The translations under genes were made by a program, and so were the position numbers. The notes below the pieces were generated by a model. It had not been told where the DNA came from, did not search any database, and worked only from the letters and a program-made list of their open reading frames with translations. DNA of 20,251 nt from Candidatus Dependentiae bacterium (lineage in GTDB: Bacteria > Babelota > Babeliae > Babelales > UASB340): positions 1-20,251 of the forward strand of contig JAHIKO010000070.1 in NCBI GenBank assembly GCA_018897535.1, given 5' to 3'. Shown piece after piece: positions 6,382-13,899 of this stretch. How positions within the stretch are numbered: position 1 is the first letter of the stretch; the number at the start of each line of letters is the position of its first letter.

Positions 6382-7254
6382 TTAAAAGTAATTTAAATCG
6401 TCAGTCCAATAGTAATATCTGTAGGCTCGATTTACCCAGCGTTCGTGTAGATCCGATATTAATGATTTTAATGCATTAATATTAGGAGCAAATTTATTGC
6501 AAAAATTAGAAAAATATTTGGATCCAATTATACATAAACTATTTGAATGAGAAAACAGCAAATCCTTAGTCAAGTTAGTCATGTTTTTTGCCGTATTTCG
6601 GTATAGATAATCAGGTTTTTCTATTGTCAATTGTTCGCAGGATATTTTTTCTAATTGGTTCAAGCTTGGCATATTATTAGATAAATTTTCACCATTTTTA
6701 TTTGCTATATCGATTATTGAATTTACTTTTAATTTATAAAAATCAAAAACCTTATGACAAAGATTTATCACGTTGTCTTTACAAGTTTTATAATTTATGC
6801 ATTTATAAAAATCTTTTATTGCAAGATTTTCTTCGTTATATAGGCAGGCTTCGAAACAATTTTCAGAACCAATTTTTTTGGATTTTAAACAGTCTTTGAA
6901 GCAATCATTAATGCCTTTTGAATAATACGTTGGGTTATCATAACTGGAATTGTTAATTTTAAAATTATCTAAATGATCATGTTTGATATTATTTAGATAA
7001 ATTGAGATCAGGGCTGTTGTAGTTAAAAAAATTAAGAGACTTGTTTTTTTGTGATTTTTAACAAAATCTTGTGATTTTACAAAAGTAGTAACCAGTTTTT
7101 CTTTTGCAGATAAAGATAAATTTTTCATTTTTTCTTTAAAAGAAGTAGTTTTTTGGGTTATTTCTTGGGTTATTATTGGCATGGCAATTTCTTCTGCTTT
7201 TACAGAATTTGCCAATGTGATGGCTGCGATAATAGCTAATGCCATTTTTTTCAT
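6382..7254 (-). CDS. Secreted paralog D: third gene of the first array unit (290 aa, unknown function)
   Basis: The ATG at 7252-7254 has GGAG nine bases upstream and overlaps the stop of gene E as ATGA, suggesting translational coupling. Signal peptide MKKMALAIIAAITLANSVKA of the C/F type, then the same mature N-terminus as A and E (EEIAMPIITQ..., TTSFKEKMKNLSLSAKEKL). A hydrophobic helix lies at ~71-88, then a Cys-rich domain homologous to A, with an extra Cys-rich insertion (CFKDCLKSKKIGSENCFEAC). It ends Tyr/Trp-rich (YRYYYW). So the leader peptide is one type and the body another, a mosaic. Probably anchored in or exported across the inner membrane; family and function unknown. Confidence 0.8.
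   Translation of the reverse strand: MKKMALAIIAAITLANSVKAEEIAMPIITQEITQKTTSFKEKMKNLSLSAKEKLVTTFVKSQDFVKNHKKTSLLIFLTTTALISIYLNNIKHDHLDNFKINNSSYDNPTYYSKGINDCFKDCLKSKKIGSENCFEACLYNEENLAIKDFYKCINYKTCKDNVINLCHKVFDFYKLKVNSIIDIANKNGENLSNNMPSLNQLEKISCEQLTIEKPDYLYRNTAKNMTNLTKDLLFSHSNSLCIIGSKYFSNFCNKFAPNINALKSLISDLHERWVNRAYRYYYWTDDLNYF
7051..7218 (-). repeat. 168-bp direct repeat inside paralog D (copy 1)
   Basis: Same length and nearly identical to 7371-7538 in gene E, offset exactly 320 bases, with only a handful of substitutions. It covers codons from the end of the signal peptide (LANSVKA) to the VKNH motif at residue 68. A more diverged copy lies in gene A at about 4814-4977. Confidence 0.8.
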
Positions 7255-7574
7255 AAAAAAAATCTCCAAAAAACTGAAAAATAAAACATATTTGTGAAGA
7301 AGTTATTATCTTTATATTTATTTGATAAATACATACTAGATATCATTGCCAAACCACTTATAAATCCACTGTGATTTTTAACAAAATCTTGTGATTTTAC
7401 AAAAGTAGTAACCAGTTTTTCTTTTGCAGATAAAGATAAATTTTTCATCTTTTCTTTAAAAGAAGTTGTTTTTTGACTTATTTCTTGGGTTATTATTGGC
7501 ATGGCAATTTCTTCTGCTTTTACAGAATTTGCCAATGTTACAGCTGTTAAAACAGCTAAAAATATTTTTTTCAT
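7251..7574 (-). CDS. Secreted paralog E: truncated, mosaic member of the A/D family (107 aa)
   Basis: Signal peptide MKKIFLAVLTAVTLANSVKA (the A/B type), then residues 21-68 almost identical to D, then a unique hydrophobic ~39-residue tail (SGFISGLAMISSMYLSN...FWRFFL) replacing the large Cys-rich domain. It is therefore either a decayed copy or a small membrane protein built by partial duplication. It starts 39 bases after gene F with the Shine-Dalgarno hairpin, and its TGA stop overlaps the ATG of D. The intact frame, good ribosome binding site and ATGA coupling argue that it is still translated. It could act as a leader ORF controlling D. Confidence 0.6.
   Translation of the reverse strand: MKKIFLAVLTAVTLANSVKAEEIAMPIITQEISQKTTSFKEKMKNLSLSAKEKLVTTFVKSQDFVKNHSGFISGLAMISSMYLSNKYKDNNFFTNMFYFSVFWRFFL
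7371..7538 (-). repeat. 168-bp direct repeat inside paralog E (copy 2)
   Basis: Pairs with 7051-7218. The similarity stops sharply at the signal-peptide boundary on one side and just after the VKNH codons on the other, which marks the recombination limits. Confidence 0.8.
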
Positions 7575-7580
7575 AAAAAT

Positions 7581-7593
7581 GTCCCCACCGGAC
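7581..7593 (-). promoter_or_regulatory. Shine-Dalgarno hairpin in the leader of paralog E (variant loop)
   Basis: Minus strand GTCC-GGTGG-GGAC then ATTTTT and ATG. The loop is one base longer and altered relative to A and B, yet both stem arms and the spacing to the start codon are kept, which supports a conserved structure. Confidence 0.5.
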
Positions 7594-7613
7594 TTTAAAA
7601 AAATTTATATAAC

Positions 7614-7955
7614 TTAAATTGTTGTATGTAACGAGTATGCGAACTTAGCTATTGCATACATTGCAATTGAAAAGCCTACTGGTACCGTCATTCGTATTAT
7701 TGCGTAAGCAATTGCAGGTTTAAGACTATATGTTACTTTAAATGAACCGAATGGTATCGTAGATGATTTTTCTGGAGCCAATGTTGATGATGTTGTGTTT
7801 GTTTCTGGTTTAATTTCCAATTTACTTATATTAGCATTAAGCATTGCTTGAAGAACTAGCTCACTCTTGTTATCATTTAAATCATTGGCGACCATTCCTT
7901 GTGCAGAATTTGCCAATGTGATGGCTGCAATAATAGCTAATGCTATCTTTTTCAT
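7614..7955 (-). CDS. Secreted paralog F: first gene of the first array unit (113 aa, unknown function)
   Basis: Start at the ATG at 7953-7955 with GGGGG upstream; the in-frame TTG 15 bases earlier is rejected as in gene C. Signal peptide MKKIALAIIAAITLANSAQG. The mature part is a Thr/Ser/Pro-containing hydrophilic stretch (TNTTSSTLAPEKSSTIPF) followed by a C-terminal hydrophobic helix (~88-107, RMTVPVGFSIAMYAIAKFAY), so a small surface or periplasmic protein with a C-terminal anchor is plausible. It shares its first ~17 codons and upstream DNA with gene C and nothing beyond. First gene of the F-E-D unit. Family unknown. Confidence 0.65.
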   Translation of the reverse strand: MKKIALAIIAAITLANSAQGMVANDLNDNKSELVLQAMLNANISKLEIKPETNTTSSTLAPEKSSTIPFGSFKVTYSLKPAIAYAIIRMTVPVGFSIAMYAIAKFAYSLHTTI

Positions 7956-8049
7956 AATATAAACCCCCAAATAAATATATAATAAAATACACGAAACTAT
8001 TAATAGTCCATTTAAGTTTAAAAGATTAATGAGTTACTGCAAACGCCCC
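7904..8049 (-). repeat. 146-bp promoter/leader/signal-peptide block, copy 2
   Basis: Gapless match to 6155-6300 with two differences (one in codon ~9 of the signal peptide, one in the leader). It heads the F-E-D unit. Upstream of CAAACGCCCC the two copies diverge completely. Confidence 0.8.
7996..8007 (-). promoter_or_regulatory. Perfect 12-bp palindrome ACTATTAATAGT, candidate operator, copy 2
   Basis: Second identical copy of the dyad at 6247-6258, at the same distance from the start codon of the downstream gene. The rest of the divergent gap (8050-8187) is AT-rich with TACAAATA-type words; I could not assign a convincing promoter for the lipoprotein gene there. Confidence 0.35.
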
Positions 8050-8187
8050 AACCCAGAAATGGCTGTATCTAGGGCATATTATATATTTCTTACAAATATA
8101 TTTACAAATATAAAATTATTTTGATAAAATACAATTAGATATTGAAAAATTAAGTTGAATTATGTTTTATTTTTATAGGGGGAGATT

Positions 8188-8430
8188 ATGGAAAATAGCA
8201 AAAGACTTGGGGTTAAAGCTATTTTAGCTTTGATTCTTTTTGCCGGAACAGTCCTTTTAACAGGTTGTTCTAAGCAAGAAAAGACTTTAGGCGGTGCTTT
8301 AATAGGTGCTGGTGCTGGTGCTGGTATTGGTGCTGCTGCTGGTGGCGGAGGTGGTGCTGCTATTGGTGCTGGTGTAGGTGCCATAACAGGTGGTTTAATT
8401 GGTCACAGTATGGGTGATGACGAAAAGTAA
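8188..8430 (+). CDS. Small glycine-zipper lipoprotein (80 aa)
   Basis: ATG with a strong GGGGGAG site. Type II signal peptide: basic N-terminus, hydrophobic core, lipobox LTGC with the lipidated Cys at residue 27. The mature part is almost entirely Gly/Ala/Ile (GGALIGAGAGAGIGAAAG... then AITGGLIGHSMG), the pattern of glycine-zipper outer-membrane lipoproteins, where GxxxG repeats pack helices in the membrane. It ends in a short acidic/basic tail (DDEK). Probably anchored in the outer membrane with an envelope-structural role. Monocistronic: a palindromic repeat and a terminator follow. Confidence 0.85.
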   Translation: MENSKRLGVKAILALILFAGTVLLTGCSKQEKTLGGALIGAGAGAGIGAAAGGGGGAAIGAGVGAITGGLIGHSMGDDEK

Positions 8431-8452
8431 TCGCATATATTGAAAGATGACT

Positions 8453-8479
8453 GGATCCTGAATCAAGTTCAGGATGACA
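8453..8479 (+). repeat. Intergenic palindromic repeat element, copy 1
   Basis: GGAT-CCTGAA-TCAAG-TTCAGG-ATGACA. ATCCTGAA (8455-8462) pairs with TTCAGGAT (8468-8475) around a 5-base loop. Same flanks as the element at 19211-19237 (opposite strand) but a different stem. Elements with GGATC...GATGACA ends occur in many bacteria as dispersed intergenic palindromes, by general recollection. Confidence 0.7.
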
Positions 8480-8495
8480 AGATTCTTGATCAAAT

Positions 8496-8530
8496 AAAAA
8501 GGGTTATGTAATGTAGCCCTTTTTCTATTT
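8496..8530 (+). terminator. Rho-independent terminator after the lipoprotein gene
   Basis: AAAAAGGGTTA (8496-8506) pairs with TAGCCCTTTTT (8514-8524) with one G-T wobble and a 7-base loop, followed by CTATTTTT. It separates the lipoprotein gene from the suf genes. TTGAAA at 8531-8536 could be the -35 of a suf promoter, but the -10 is poor. Confidence 0.75.
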
Positions 8531-8585
8531 TTGAAAATCTAATAAACTAGACTAATACATATGAAACAAAATAATAGGATATTTA

Positions 8586-9323
8586 GTGAATAAAATTTTA
8601 GAAATAAAAAACTTATCTGTTTGCGTAAATGATAAAAAAATATTAAAAAATGTTAATTTATCAATAGAAAATGGGCAAATTCATGCCATTATGGGGCCGA
8701 ATGGTTCAGGCAAAAGTACATTATCTTATACTCTTATGGGTATGCCCGGATACAAAATTAATGAAGGCCAAATATTTTTTAATGGACAAATTATCAACAA
8801 TTTATCTGTAAATCTAAGAGCTAAGATGGGTCTATTTTTGGCTTTTCAAAATCCTTATGAGATAGAAGGTTTAAATATTAAGACTTTTTTGCGTGCCGCA
8901 TATAATTCTTTATATAATAATACAGAGAAAGAACTCGATTTTGATCAATTTGAAGAATATTTACAAACAAAAGTAAAGCAACTATCCATTAATCCCGAAT
9001 TTTTGAAAAGAAGTTTAAATGTTGGATTTTCAGGTGGTGAAAAAAAACGCTTGGAAGTTTTGCAACTATCTGTGTTGCAACCAAAGCTTATAATTTTAGA
9101 CGAAATAGATTCGGGGCTTGATGTTGATGCCCTAAAAGATGTATGCGAAAGTATCATTCAAATTAAAAAAGATAATAAAGATATTTCTTTAATTGTTATC
9201 ACACATTATCCAAGAATTTTAAAATATCTCAAACCTGATTTTGTACATATTATGCAAGATGGATCTATTATAAATTCCGGAGATATTTCTTTGGCTGAAA
9301 AAATAGAGCAAGAGGGATATTAA
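8586..9323 (+). CDS. sufC: SufC, Fe-S cluster assembly ATPase
   Basis: GTG start with AGGAT upstream; 245 aa, normal for SufC. ABC-type ATPase: Walker A GPNGSGKST (~37-45), Q-loop AFQNP, signature FSGGEKKR (~148-155), Walker B LIILDEIDSGLD with the SufC-typical 'DEIDSGLDVDAL' stretch, and switch His in ITHYPRIL. SufC energises the SufBC2D scaffold on which Fe-S clusters are built in the cytoplasm. It is followed after two bases by sufB and then sufD. No sufS, sufU or sufE lies in the window, so sulfur donation must come from genes elsewhere. Confidence 0.97.
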   Translation: MNKILEIKNLSVCVNDKKILKNVNLSIENGQIHAIMGPNGSGKSTLSYTLMGMPGYKINEGQIFFNGQIINNLSVNLRAKMGLFLAFQNPYEIEGLNIKTFLRAAYNSLYNNTEKELDFDQFEEYLQTKVKQLSINPEFLKRSLNVGFSGGEKKRLEVLQLSVLQPKLIILDEIDSGLDVDALKDVCESIIQIKKDNKDISLIVITHYPRILKYLKPDFVHIMQDGSIINSGDISLAEKIEQEGY

Positions 9324-9325
9324 AA

Positions 9326-10717
9326 ATGTCCGGCAATTGTAATTCTTGTGATAATATTTGTTCACAAAATATAAATTTAAATAATAAAAAAGGGTTAAAT
9401 CAGGAAACTATAAAAGCTATTTCCAAGCTAAAAAATGAGCCATCTTGGATGCTTGATTATAGGCTAAACTCTTTTAATTTTTTTAAAAATAAAGAGATGC
9501 AAAATTGGGGTCCGGATCTAAGTAAATTAAATTTTGATGATCTATCTTTTTATTTTGATCCAAAATCCAAAGATAGTAACTCTTGGGAAAATGTAAATCC
9601 GGAAATAAAAAAAACTTTTGATAATTTAGGTGTTGCCAAAAATTCAGATGAATCTTTAGCCGGACAAGGCGCACAGTATGAGTCAGAAGTTGTTTATCAC
9701 AATTTAAAAAAAGAGTGGCAAGATAAAGGCGTTATTTTTTTAGGCACAGATATGGCTTTAAAAAAATATCCGGAAATTTTTGAAAAATATTTTGGTACTG
9801 TTATAAAATACGATGATAATAAGTTTAGTGCTCTTAATAGTGCTGTTTGGAGTGGCGGAAGTTTTATCTATGTTCCTAAAAATGTAAAAATAGATATTCC
9901 ATTGCAGGCTTACTATAGAATTGAACAACAAAATCTTGGTCAGTTCGAACGTACTTTAATTATTGCAGATGAAAATTCAAGCGTAAGTTATGTTGAAGGG
10001 TGTACGGCAAAAAATTACTCATCTAATAATTTACATAGTGCTGTTGTAGAAATTATTGCGCATGAAAATGCAACGGTAAAATATTACACTGTGCAAAATT
10101 GGTCAAATAGTGTTTACAATCTTGTAACAAAAAGAGCTATTGCACACAAAAATGCTTGTGTAGAATGGATAGATGCAAATATTGGAAGTTCTATAACTAT
10201 GAAATATCCTGCAGTAATTTTGGCAGGTGAAAACGCAAGAACATCTATTTTATCTCTGGCGATTGCTGGAAAATCTCAAATTCAGGATTCAGGCGCAAAA
10301 GCAATTCATCTTGCAGATAATACAACATCAAAAATAATATCAAAATCTATAAGTAGTAATGGTGGGAATGCTATTTTTAGAGGTAAGGTTAAAGTTGTAA
10401 AAAATGCGCTAAATTGTAAATCTTTTATGCAATGTGATTCTTTGATAACTGATAAAATTTCTAAAGCATATGCATATCCCGTGTTGGAAATAAAAGAAAA
10501 TAACACTGATGTTGCTCATGAGGCGAGTATTAGTAAAATTGCAGATGAACAAATTTTTTATCTAATGAGCCGAGGAATTAGTTCTGATGATGCACAAAAT
10601 TTAATTATAAATGGATTTATTGAGTCCTTTACACAGAATCTGCCGATAGAATATGCTGTCGAAATTGAACGACTTGTTAATTTCGGACTTAATAATGGAG
10701 GGTGTGATGGAATTTAA
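9326..10717 (+). CDS. sufB: SufB, Fe-S cluster scaffold subunit
   Basis: ATG two bases after sufC with GAGGGA as ribosome binding site; 463 aa, usual for SufB. Recognisable blocks: N-terminal GLNQETIKAISKLKNEPSWMLDYRL, the beta-helix core with SGGSFIYVPKNV and SYVEGCTAKNYSSNNLHSAVVE, and the C-terminal ASISKIADEQIFYLMSRGI helix pair that contacts SufC. A CxxCxxxC cluster (Cys5, Cys8, Cys12) sits at the extreme N-terminus; such N-terminal Cys motifs have been noted in SufB proteins. Works with SufC and SufD in cytoplasmic Fe-S biogenesis. The stop overlaps the start of sufD. Confidence 0.97.
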   Translation: MSGNCNSCDNICSQNINLNNKKGLNQETIKAISKLKNEPSWMLDYRLNSFNFFKNKEMQNWGPDLSKLNFDDLSFYFDPKSKDSNSWENVNPEIKKTFDNLGVAKNSDESLAGQGAQYESEVVYHNLKKEWQDKGVIFLGTDMALKKYPEIFEKYFGTVIKYDDNKFSALNSAVWSGGSFIYVPKNVKIDIPLQAYYRIEQQNLGQFERTLIIADENSSVSYVEGCTAKNYSSNNLHSAVVEIIAHENATVKYYTVQNWSNSVYNLVTKRAIAHKNACVEWIDANIGSSITMKYPAVILAGENARTSILSLAIAGKSQIQDSGAKAIHLADNTTSKIISKSISSNGGNAIFRGKVKVVKNALNCKSFMQCDSLITDKISKAYAYPVLEIKENNTDVAHEASISKIADEQIFYLMSRGISSDDAQNLIINGFIESFTQNLPIEYAVEIERLVNFGLNNGGCDGI

Positions 10718-11435
10718 TTTTTTATTGGATAAAAATTTAGAAAATAATTTATCACTCAAATCTCTATTATCTCAAAATATTAAAGATATTAATTTAGATA
10801 TTAAATATAAAATTAATATAAATATAAAAGATAATTTAAATATAAATTTAATAGACGATTTATTCGATTTAAATTTATTTAACAGCGAAATATATTTTAT
10901 TTTAAATAACAATAGTGTACTAAATTATATTTTAAAAACAGATGTTTTACATAACTGTGAATATTTTTGTAAAAAATGTTTAAAAAATAAAAACATTAAT
11001 AATATATATAAAAAAATTCATGTTAATTTATTAGGACAAAATTCCAACGCAGATTTAAAAATAGCTTATAATGGAGCAGGAAATAATCTTTTAAATATTG
11101 AAACAATCCAAGAACACAATGCAAGTCAAACTAAAAGTAATTTGATTATTAAGTCTGCATTATCTCAGTTTGCAAAATTATACAGCGATAATTTGATAAA
11201 AGTGAATAAAGATTTAATAGCAATAAATGCAAATCAAGATACAAAAAGCTTAATGTTTGGATGTTCTTCTATTGCTTTAATTAAACCTAAGCTTGAAGTT
11301 GAATCGCAAGATGTAATTTGTAAACACGGAGCGGCTGCGTCCAGATTAAATGAAAATCAATTATTTTATTTGGAAAGTCGCGGCATAAATTATTGCGAAG
11401 CAAAAGATTTATTGATTAATTCTTTTTTGAATTAA
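10707..11435 (+). CDS. sufD: SufD, Fe-S cluster assembly subunit, unusually short (242 aa)
   Basis: I choose the ATG at 10707 because GGAGGG (10697-10702) precedes it; it overlaps the sufB stop by 11 bases. Family SufD proteins are about 400 residues or more; this one is ~242. The first ~90 residues are Asn/Ile/Lys/Leu-rich and poorly conserved. From ~110 on it follows the SufD core: VNLLGQNSNADLKIAY..., a TIQEHNASQTKSN block, KSLMFGCSS, KPKLEVESQDVICKHGA (with the conserved His that pairs with SufB Cys in E. coli) and NENQLFYLESRGINYCEAKDLLI. So the beta-helix and C-terminal helices remain but the usual N-terminal domain is missing or minimal. It partners SufB and SufC. Confidence 0.85.
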   Translation: MEFNFLLDKNLENNLSLKSLLSQNIKDINLDIKYKININIKDNLNINLIDDLFDLNLFNSEIYFILNNNSVLNYILKTDVLHNCEYFCKKCLKNKNINNIYKKIHVNLLGQNSNADLKIAYNGAGNNLLNIETIQEHNASQTKSNLIIKSALSQFAKLYSDNLIKVNKDLIAINANQDTKSLMFGCSSIALIKPKLEVESQDVICKHGAAASRLNENQLFYLESRGINYCEAKDLLINSFLN

Positions 11436-11436
11436 A

Positions 11437-11460
11437 AAAGGGCTCAATTAAGAGCCCTTT
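11437..11460 (-). terminator. Bidirectional terminator between sufD and gyrB
   Basis: AAAGGGCTC (11437-11445) and GAGCCCTTT (11452-11460) form a perfect 9-bp stem with a 6-base loop just after the sufD stop. On the minus strand the hairpin is followed by a run of T (TTTTTT), so it fits best as the gyrB terminator; on the plus strand only three T lie within the stem. Confidence 0.8.
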
Positions 11461-11466
11461 AAAAAA

Positions 11467-13899
11467 TTAAATATCCAGATTTTTTACAAAATGCGCATGC
11501 TTTTGTATATAATCACGTCTCTCTTCAACTTCATCACCCATAAGTGATGTAAACCATTGATCAGCTTTTATAGCATCTTCAATTGTAACTTGTAAAAATT
11601 TTCTTGTTTCAGGATTCATTGTTGTTTCCCAAAGCTGTTCAGGATTCATTTCTCCAAGACCTTTATAGCGTTGGACAGTCATCATTGATTTACCCAAATC
11701 TACAATTTGATCTATAAGTTTTAAGATTCCCGTGTCTTTTGCAAAAGTTTCTTTGTTTTTTAACTTAAATGACCATGCGTCTTTATCTAAGTGACAGACC
11801 GGTTTTAATAAATTGAGTACATTTTCTGTCTCTTTTGATTCAAAAAAATTCAATGGCACTTGCCAAGATCTTTTTGCTTCTTTAAATGTGATAAATTGTT
11901 TTACTGTCGGAGTTTCTTCGCCTGCCATTAAATCATCAACGCTTTTTTCTTGTTCAAGTTCTATTTGATATTTAGGAAAATAATTTCTCAAACTGTTTAT
12001 AAGTTCTTGTGCGTCATGTTGTGCGATTTTTGTATTTGTATTGTTAATAAAATTTAAAAGTTCATGGCTATTTTTTATTGATAGTTCAATATTATTGCTA
12101 AATTTATACAGTTCTGTTTGATATTCAAGAATTTGTTGAAATAATTTTTCAATTTCTTTTTCTTCAAGATTGTTGTTATTGACTTTTAAATCAATATTTT
12201 CTTGTATCCAATTGAATAAGAATTCATTTAATTCCGAATCCGTTTGTAGATATTTTTCTTTTTTACCTAATTTTACTTTATACAATGGTGGTTGCGCAAC
12301 ATATAGATAACCGGCTTCAATTAACGGTTTCATATGTCTGAAAAAGAAAGTTAAAAGCAAAATTCTTATGTGCGCGCCGTCAACGTCAGCGTCTGTCATT
12401 ATAACAATTTTGTGATATCTTGCTTTTTCAATATTGAAAGAATCATTTCCAATTCCCGATCCAATTGCCGTTATCAAATCTTTTATTTCATTATTTGATA
12501 ACATTTTGTCCATGCGCGCTTTTTCTACGTTTATTATTTTACCACGTAGAGGCAAAATTGCTTGAGTGAATCTATCGCGACCTTGTTTTGCCGAACCGCC
12601 TGCAGAGTCTCCCTCAACTATGTATAGTTCAGTTTTTGATGGATCGCTATCTGAGCAGTCAGCTAATTTTCCTGGAAGAATTGAGCTTTCAAGCGCGGAT
12701 TTTCTTCTTGTTAATTCGCGAGCTTTTTTGGCAGCATTTCTTGCTTGCTGTGCTAACAAAGCTTTTTGAACAACTTTTCTTGCTATTGTTGGATTTTCTT
12801 CAAAGTATGTATCAAAGAAAGAATATAACCAAGAATCAACAATACCTTTTACTTCACTGTTACCTAATTTTGTTTTTGTTTGTCCCTCAAACTGTGGTTC
12901 GGGTATTTTTATACTCAATACACCAACAAATCCTTCTCTTGCGTCATCGCTAGATATAGGACCATCTTTTAAGGCATCTTGTTTTTGTGCAAATCGGTTT
13001 AAACTTTTTGTTAAAGCCGATCTAAATCCGGCTTCATGAGTACCACCTTCTGCCGTTCTTATATTGTTTACAAAACTGTAAGTTTGTTCTGCATAGCCGT
13101 CATTATATTGGCATGCAAAATCAACTACATAAGTATCGTCTTCTTTATGGCATTCAATTACTTCTTCAAAAAGTGGATTTTTCTTAGCATTTATATGTTT
13201 TACAAAAGAGGCTATGCCGCCTTCATAAAAAAATGATTTATCTTCACCAATTCGTTTATCGGCGATATCTATTTTTAGTCCTTTATTTAAAAAGGCTAAT
13301 TCTCGAAGTCTTGCAGTTAGTGTTTCAAAATTAAAATTTGTTTCTTCAAATATTTGTGCATCAGGATAAAATTTTATGAATGTGCCTTGTTTGTCTGTTG
13401 GTCCAATTTCTTTTAAATCGGCTACAGGATGTCCGCCATTTACATAAAATTGTTGATATTCTTTACCATTTTTCCAAATGACAACTTCGAATTTACTTGA
13501 TAATGCGTTTACAACCGATACACCGACGCCGTGTAATCCACCGGAATATTTATATGAATCTTTATCAAATTTACCGCCGGCATGTAATTTGGTTAAAACG
13601 ACTTGCGTTGCCGATACTTTTTCTGTTGGATGTATGTCTACCGGGATACCTCGGCCGTTATCCTCAACAGAGCAAGCACCATCAGGATGTATTGTTACTA
13701 TTATGTGATTACAATATCCGCCCAAAGCTTCGTCAACCGAATTGTCCACGACTTCGTAGACCAGGTGATGTAAACCTGCCGGACCTGTTGATCCAATATA
13801 CATGGCAGGTCTTTTGCGAACGGCATCCAAACCTTCTAAAACTTTTATGGAACTGGCTCCATATTTGCTACTATCGTTTTGTATTTTTGTATCTTTCAT
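11467..13899 (-). CDS. gyrB: DNA gyrase subunit B
   Basis: 810 aa, close to the long proteobacterial form, with the extra C-terminal insertion (~540-730) that short Gram-positive GyrB lacks. GHKL ATPase domain: EGLDAVRKRPAMYIGST, EVVDNSVDEALGG, DNGRGIPV, GGLHGVGVSVVNALS. Transducer domain, then TOPRIM with EGDSAGGSAKQGRDR (Glu429) and MTDADVDGAHIR (Asp503, Asp505), and the C-terminal QRYKGLGEMNPEQLWETTMNPETR. With GyrA (not in window) it introduces negative supercoils using ATP. Start ATG preceded by AAAGGA. It is convergent with sufD and divergent from tadA. The PLRGKIINVEKAR quinolone-region loop is intact. Confidence 0.98.
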   Translation of the reverse strand: MKDTKIQNDSSKYGASSIKVLEGLDAVRKRPAMYIGSTGPAGLHHLVYEVVDNSVDEALGGYCNHIIVTIHPDGACSVEDNGRGIPVDIHPTEKVSATQVVLTKLHAGGKFDKDSYKYSGGLHGVGVSVVNALSSKFEVVIWKNGKEYQQFYVNGGHPVADLKEIGPTDKQGTFIKFYPDAQIFEETNFNFETLTARLRELAFLNKGLKIDIADKRIGEDKSFFYEGGIASFVKHINAKKNPLFEEVIECHKEDDTYVVDFACQYNDGYAEQTYSFVNNIRTAEGGTHEAGFRSALTKSLNRFAQKQDALKDGPISSDDAREGFVGVLSIKIPEPQFEGQTKTKLGNSEVKGIVDSWLYSFFDTYFEENPTIARKVVQKALLAQQARNAAKKARELTRRKSALESSILPGKLADCSDSDPSKTELYIVEGDSAGGSAKQGRDRFTQAILPLRGKIINVEKARMDKMLSNNEIKDLITAIGSGIGNDSFNIEKARYHKIVIMTDADVDGAHIRILLLTFFFRHMKPLIEAGYLYVAQPPLYKVKLGKKEKYLQTDSELNEFLFNWIQENIDLKVNNNNLEEKEIEKLFQQILEYQTELYKFSNNIELSIKNSHELLNFINNTNTKIAQHDAQELINSLRNYFPKYQIELEQEKSVDDLMAGEETPTVKQFITFKEAKRSWQVPLNFFESKETENVLNLLKPVCHLDKDAWSFKLKNKETFAKDTGILKLIDQIVDLGKSMMTVQRYKGLGEMNPEQLWETTMNPETRKFLQVTIEDAIKADQWFTSLMGDEVEERRDYIQKHAHFVKNLDI

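Noticed and set aside
4181..8049. Repeats as a CRISPR array
   Set aside because: The repeats are 146-168 bp, lie within genes and leaders, and lack regular short spacing and any cas gene nearby.
8160..8384. Minus-strand Pro/Ala-rich ORF over the lipoprotein gene
   Set aside because: Pure complement of the GGTGCTGG-type glycine codons; the plus strand has a strong ribosome binding site, signal peptide and lipobox.
9326..9370. N-terminal CxxCxxxC of SufB as a separate fused metal-binding domain
   Set aside because: Only about 12 residues precede the normal SufB start region and comparable Cys motifs are known in SufB; not enough to call a fusion.
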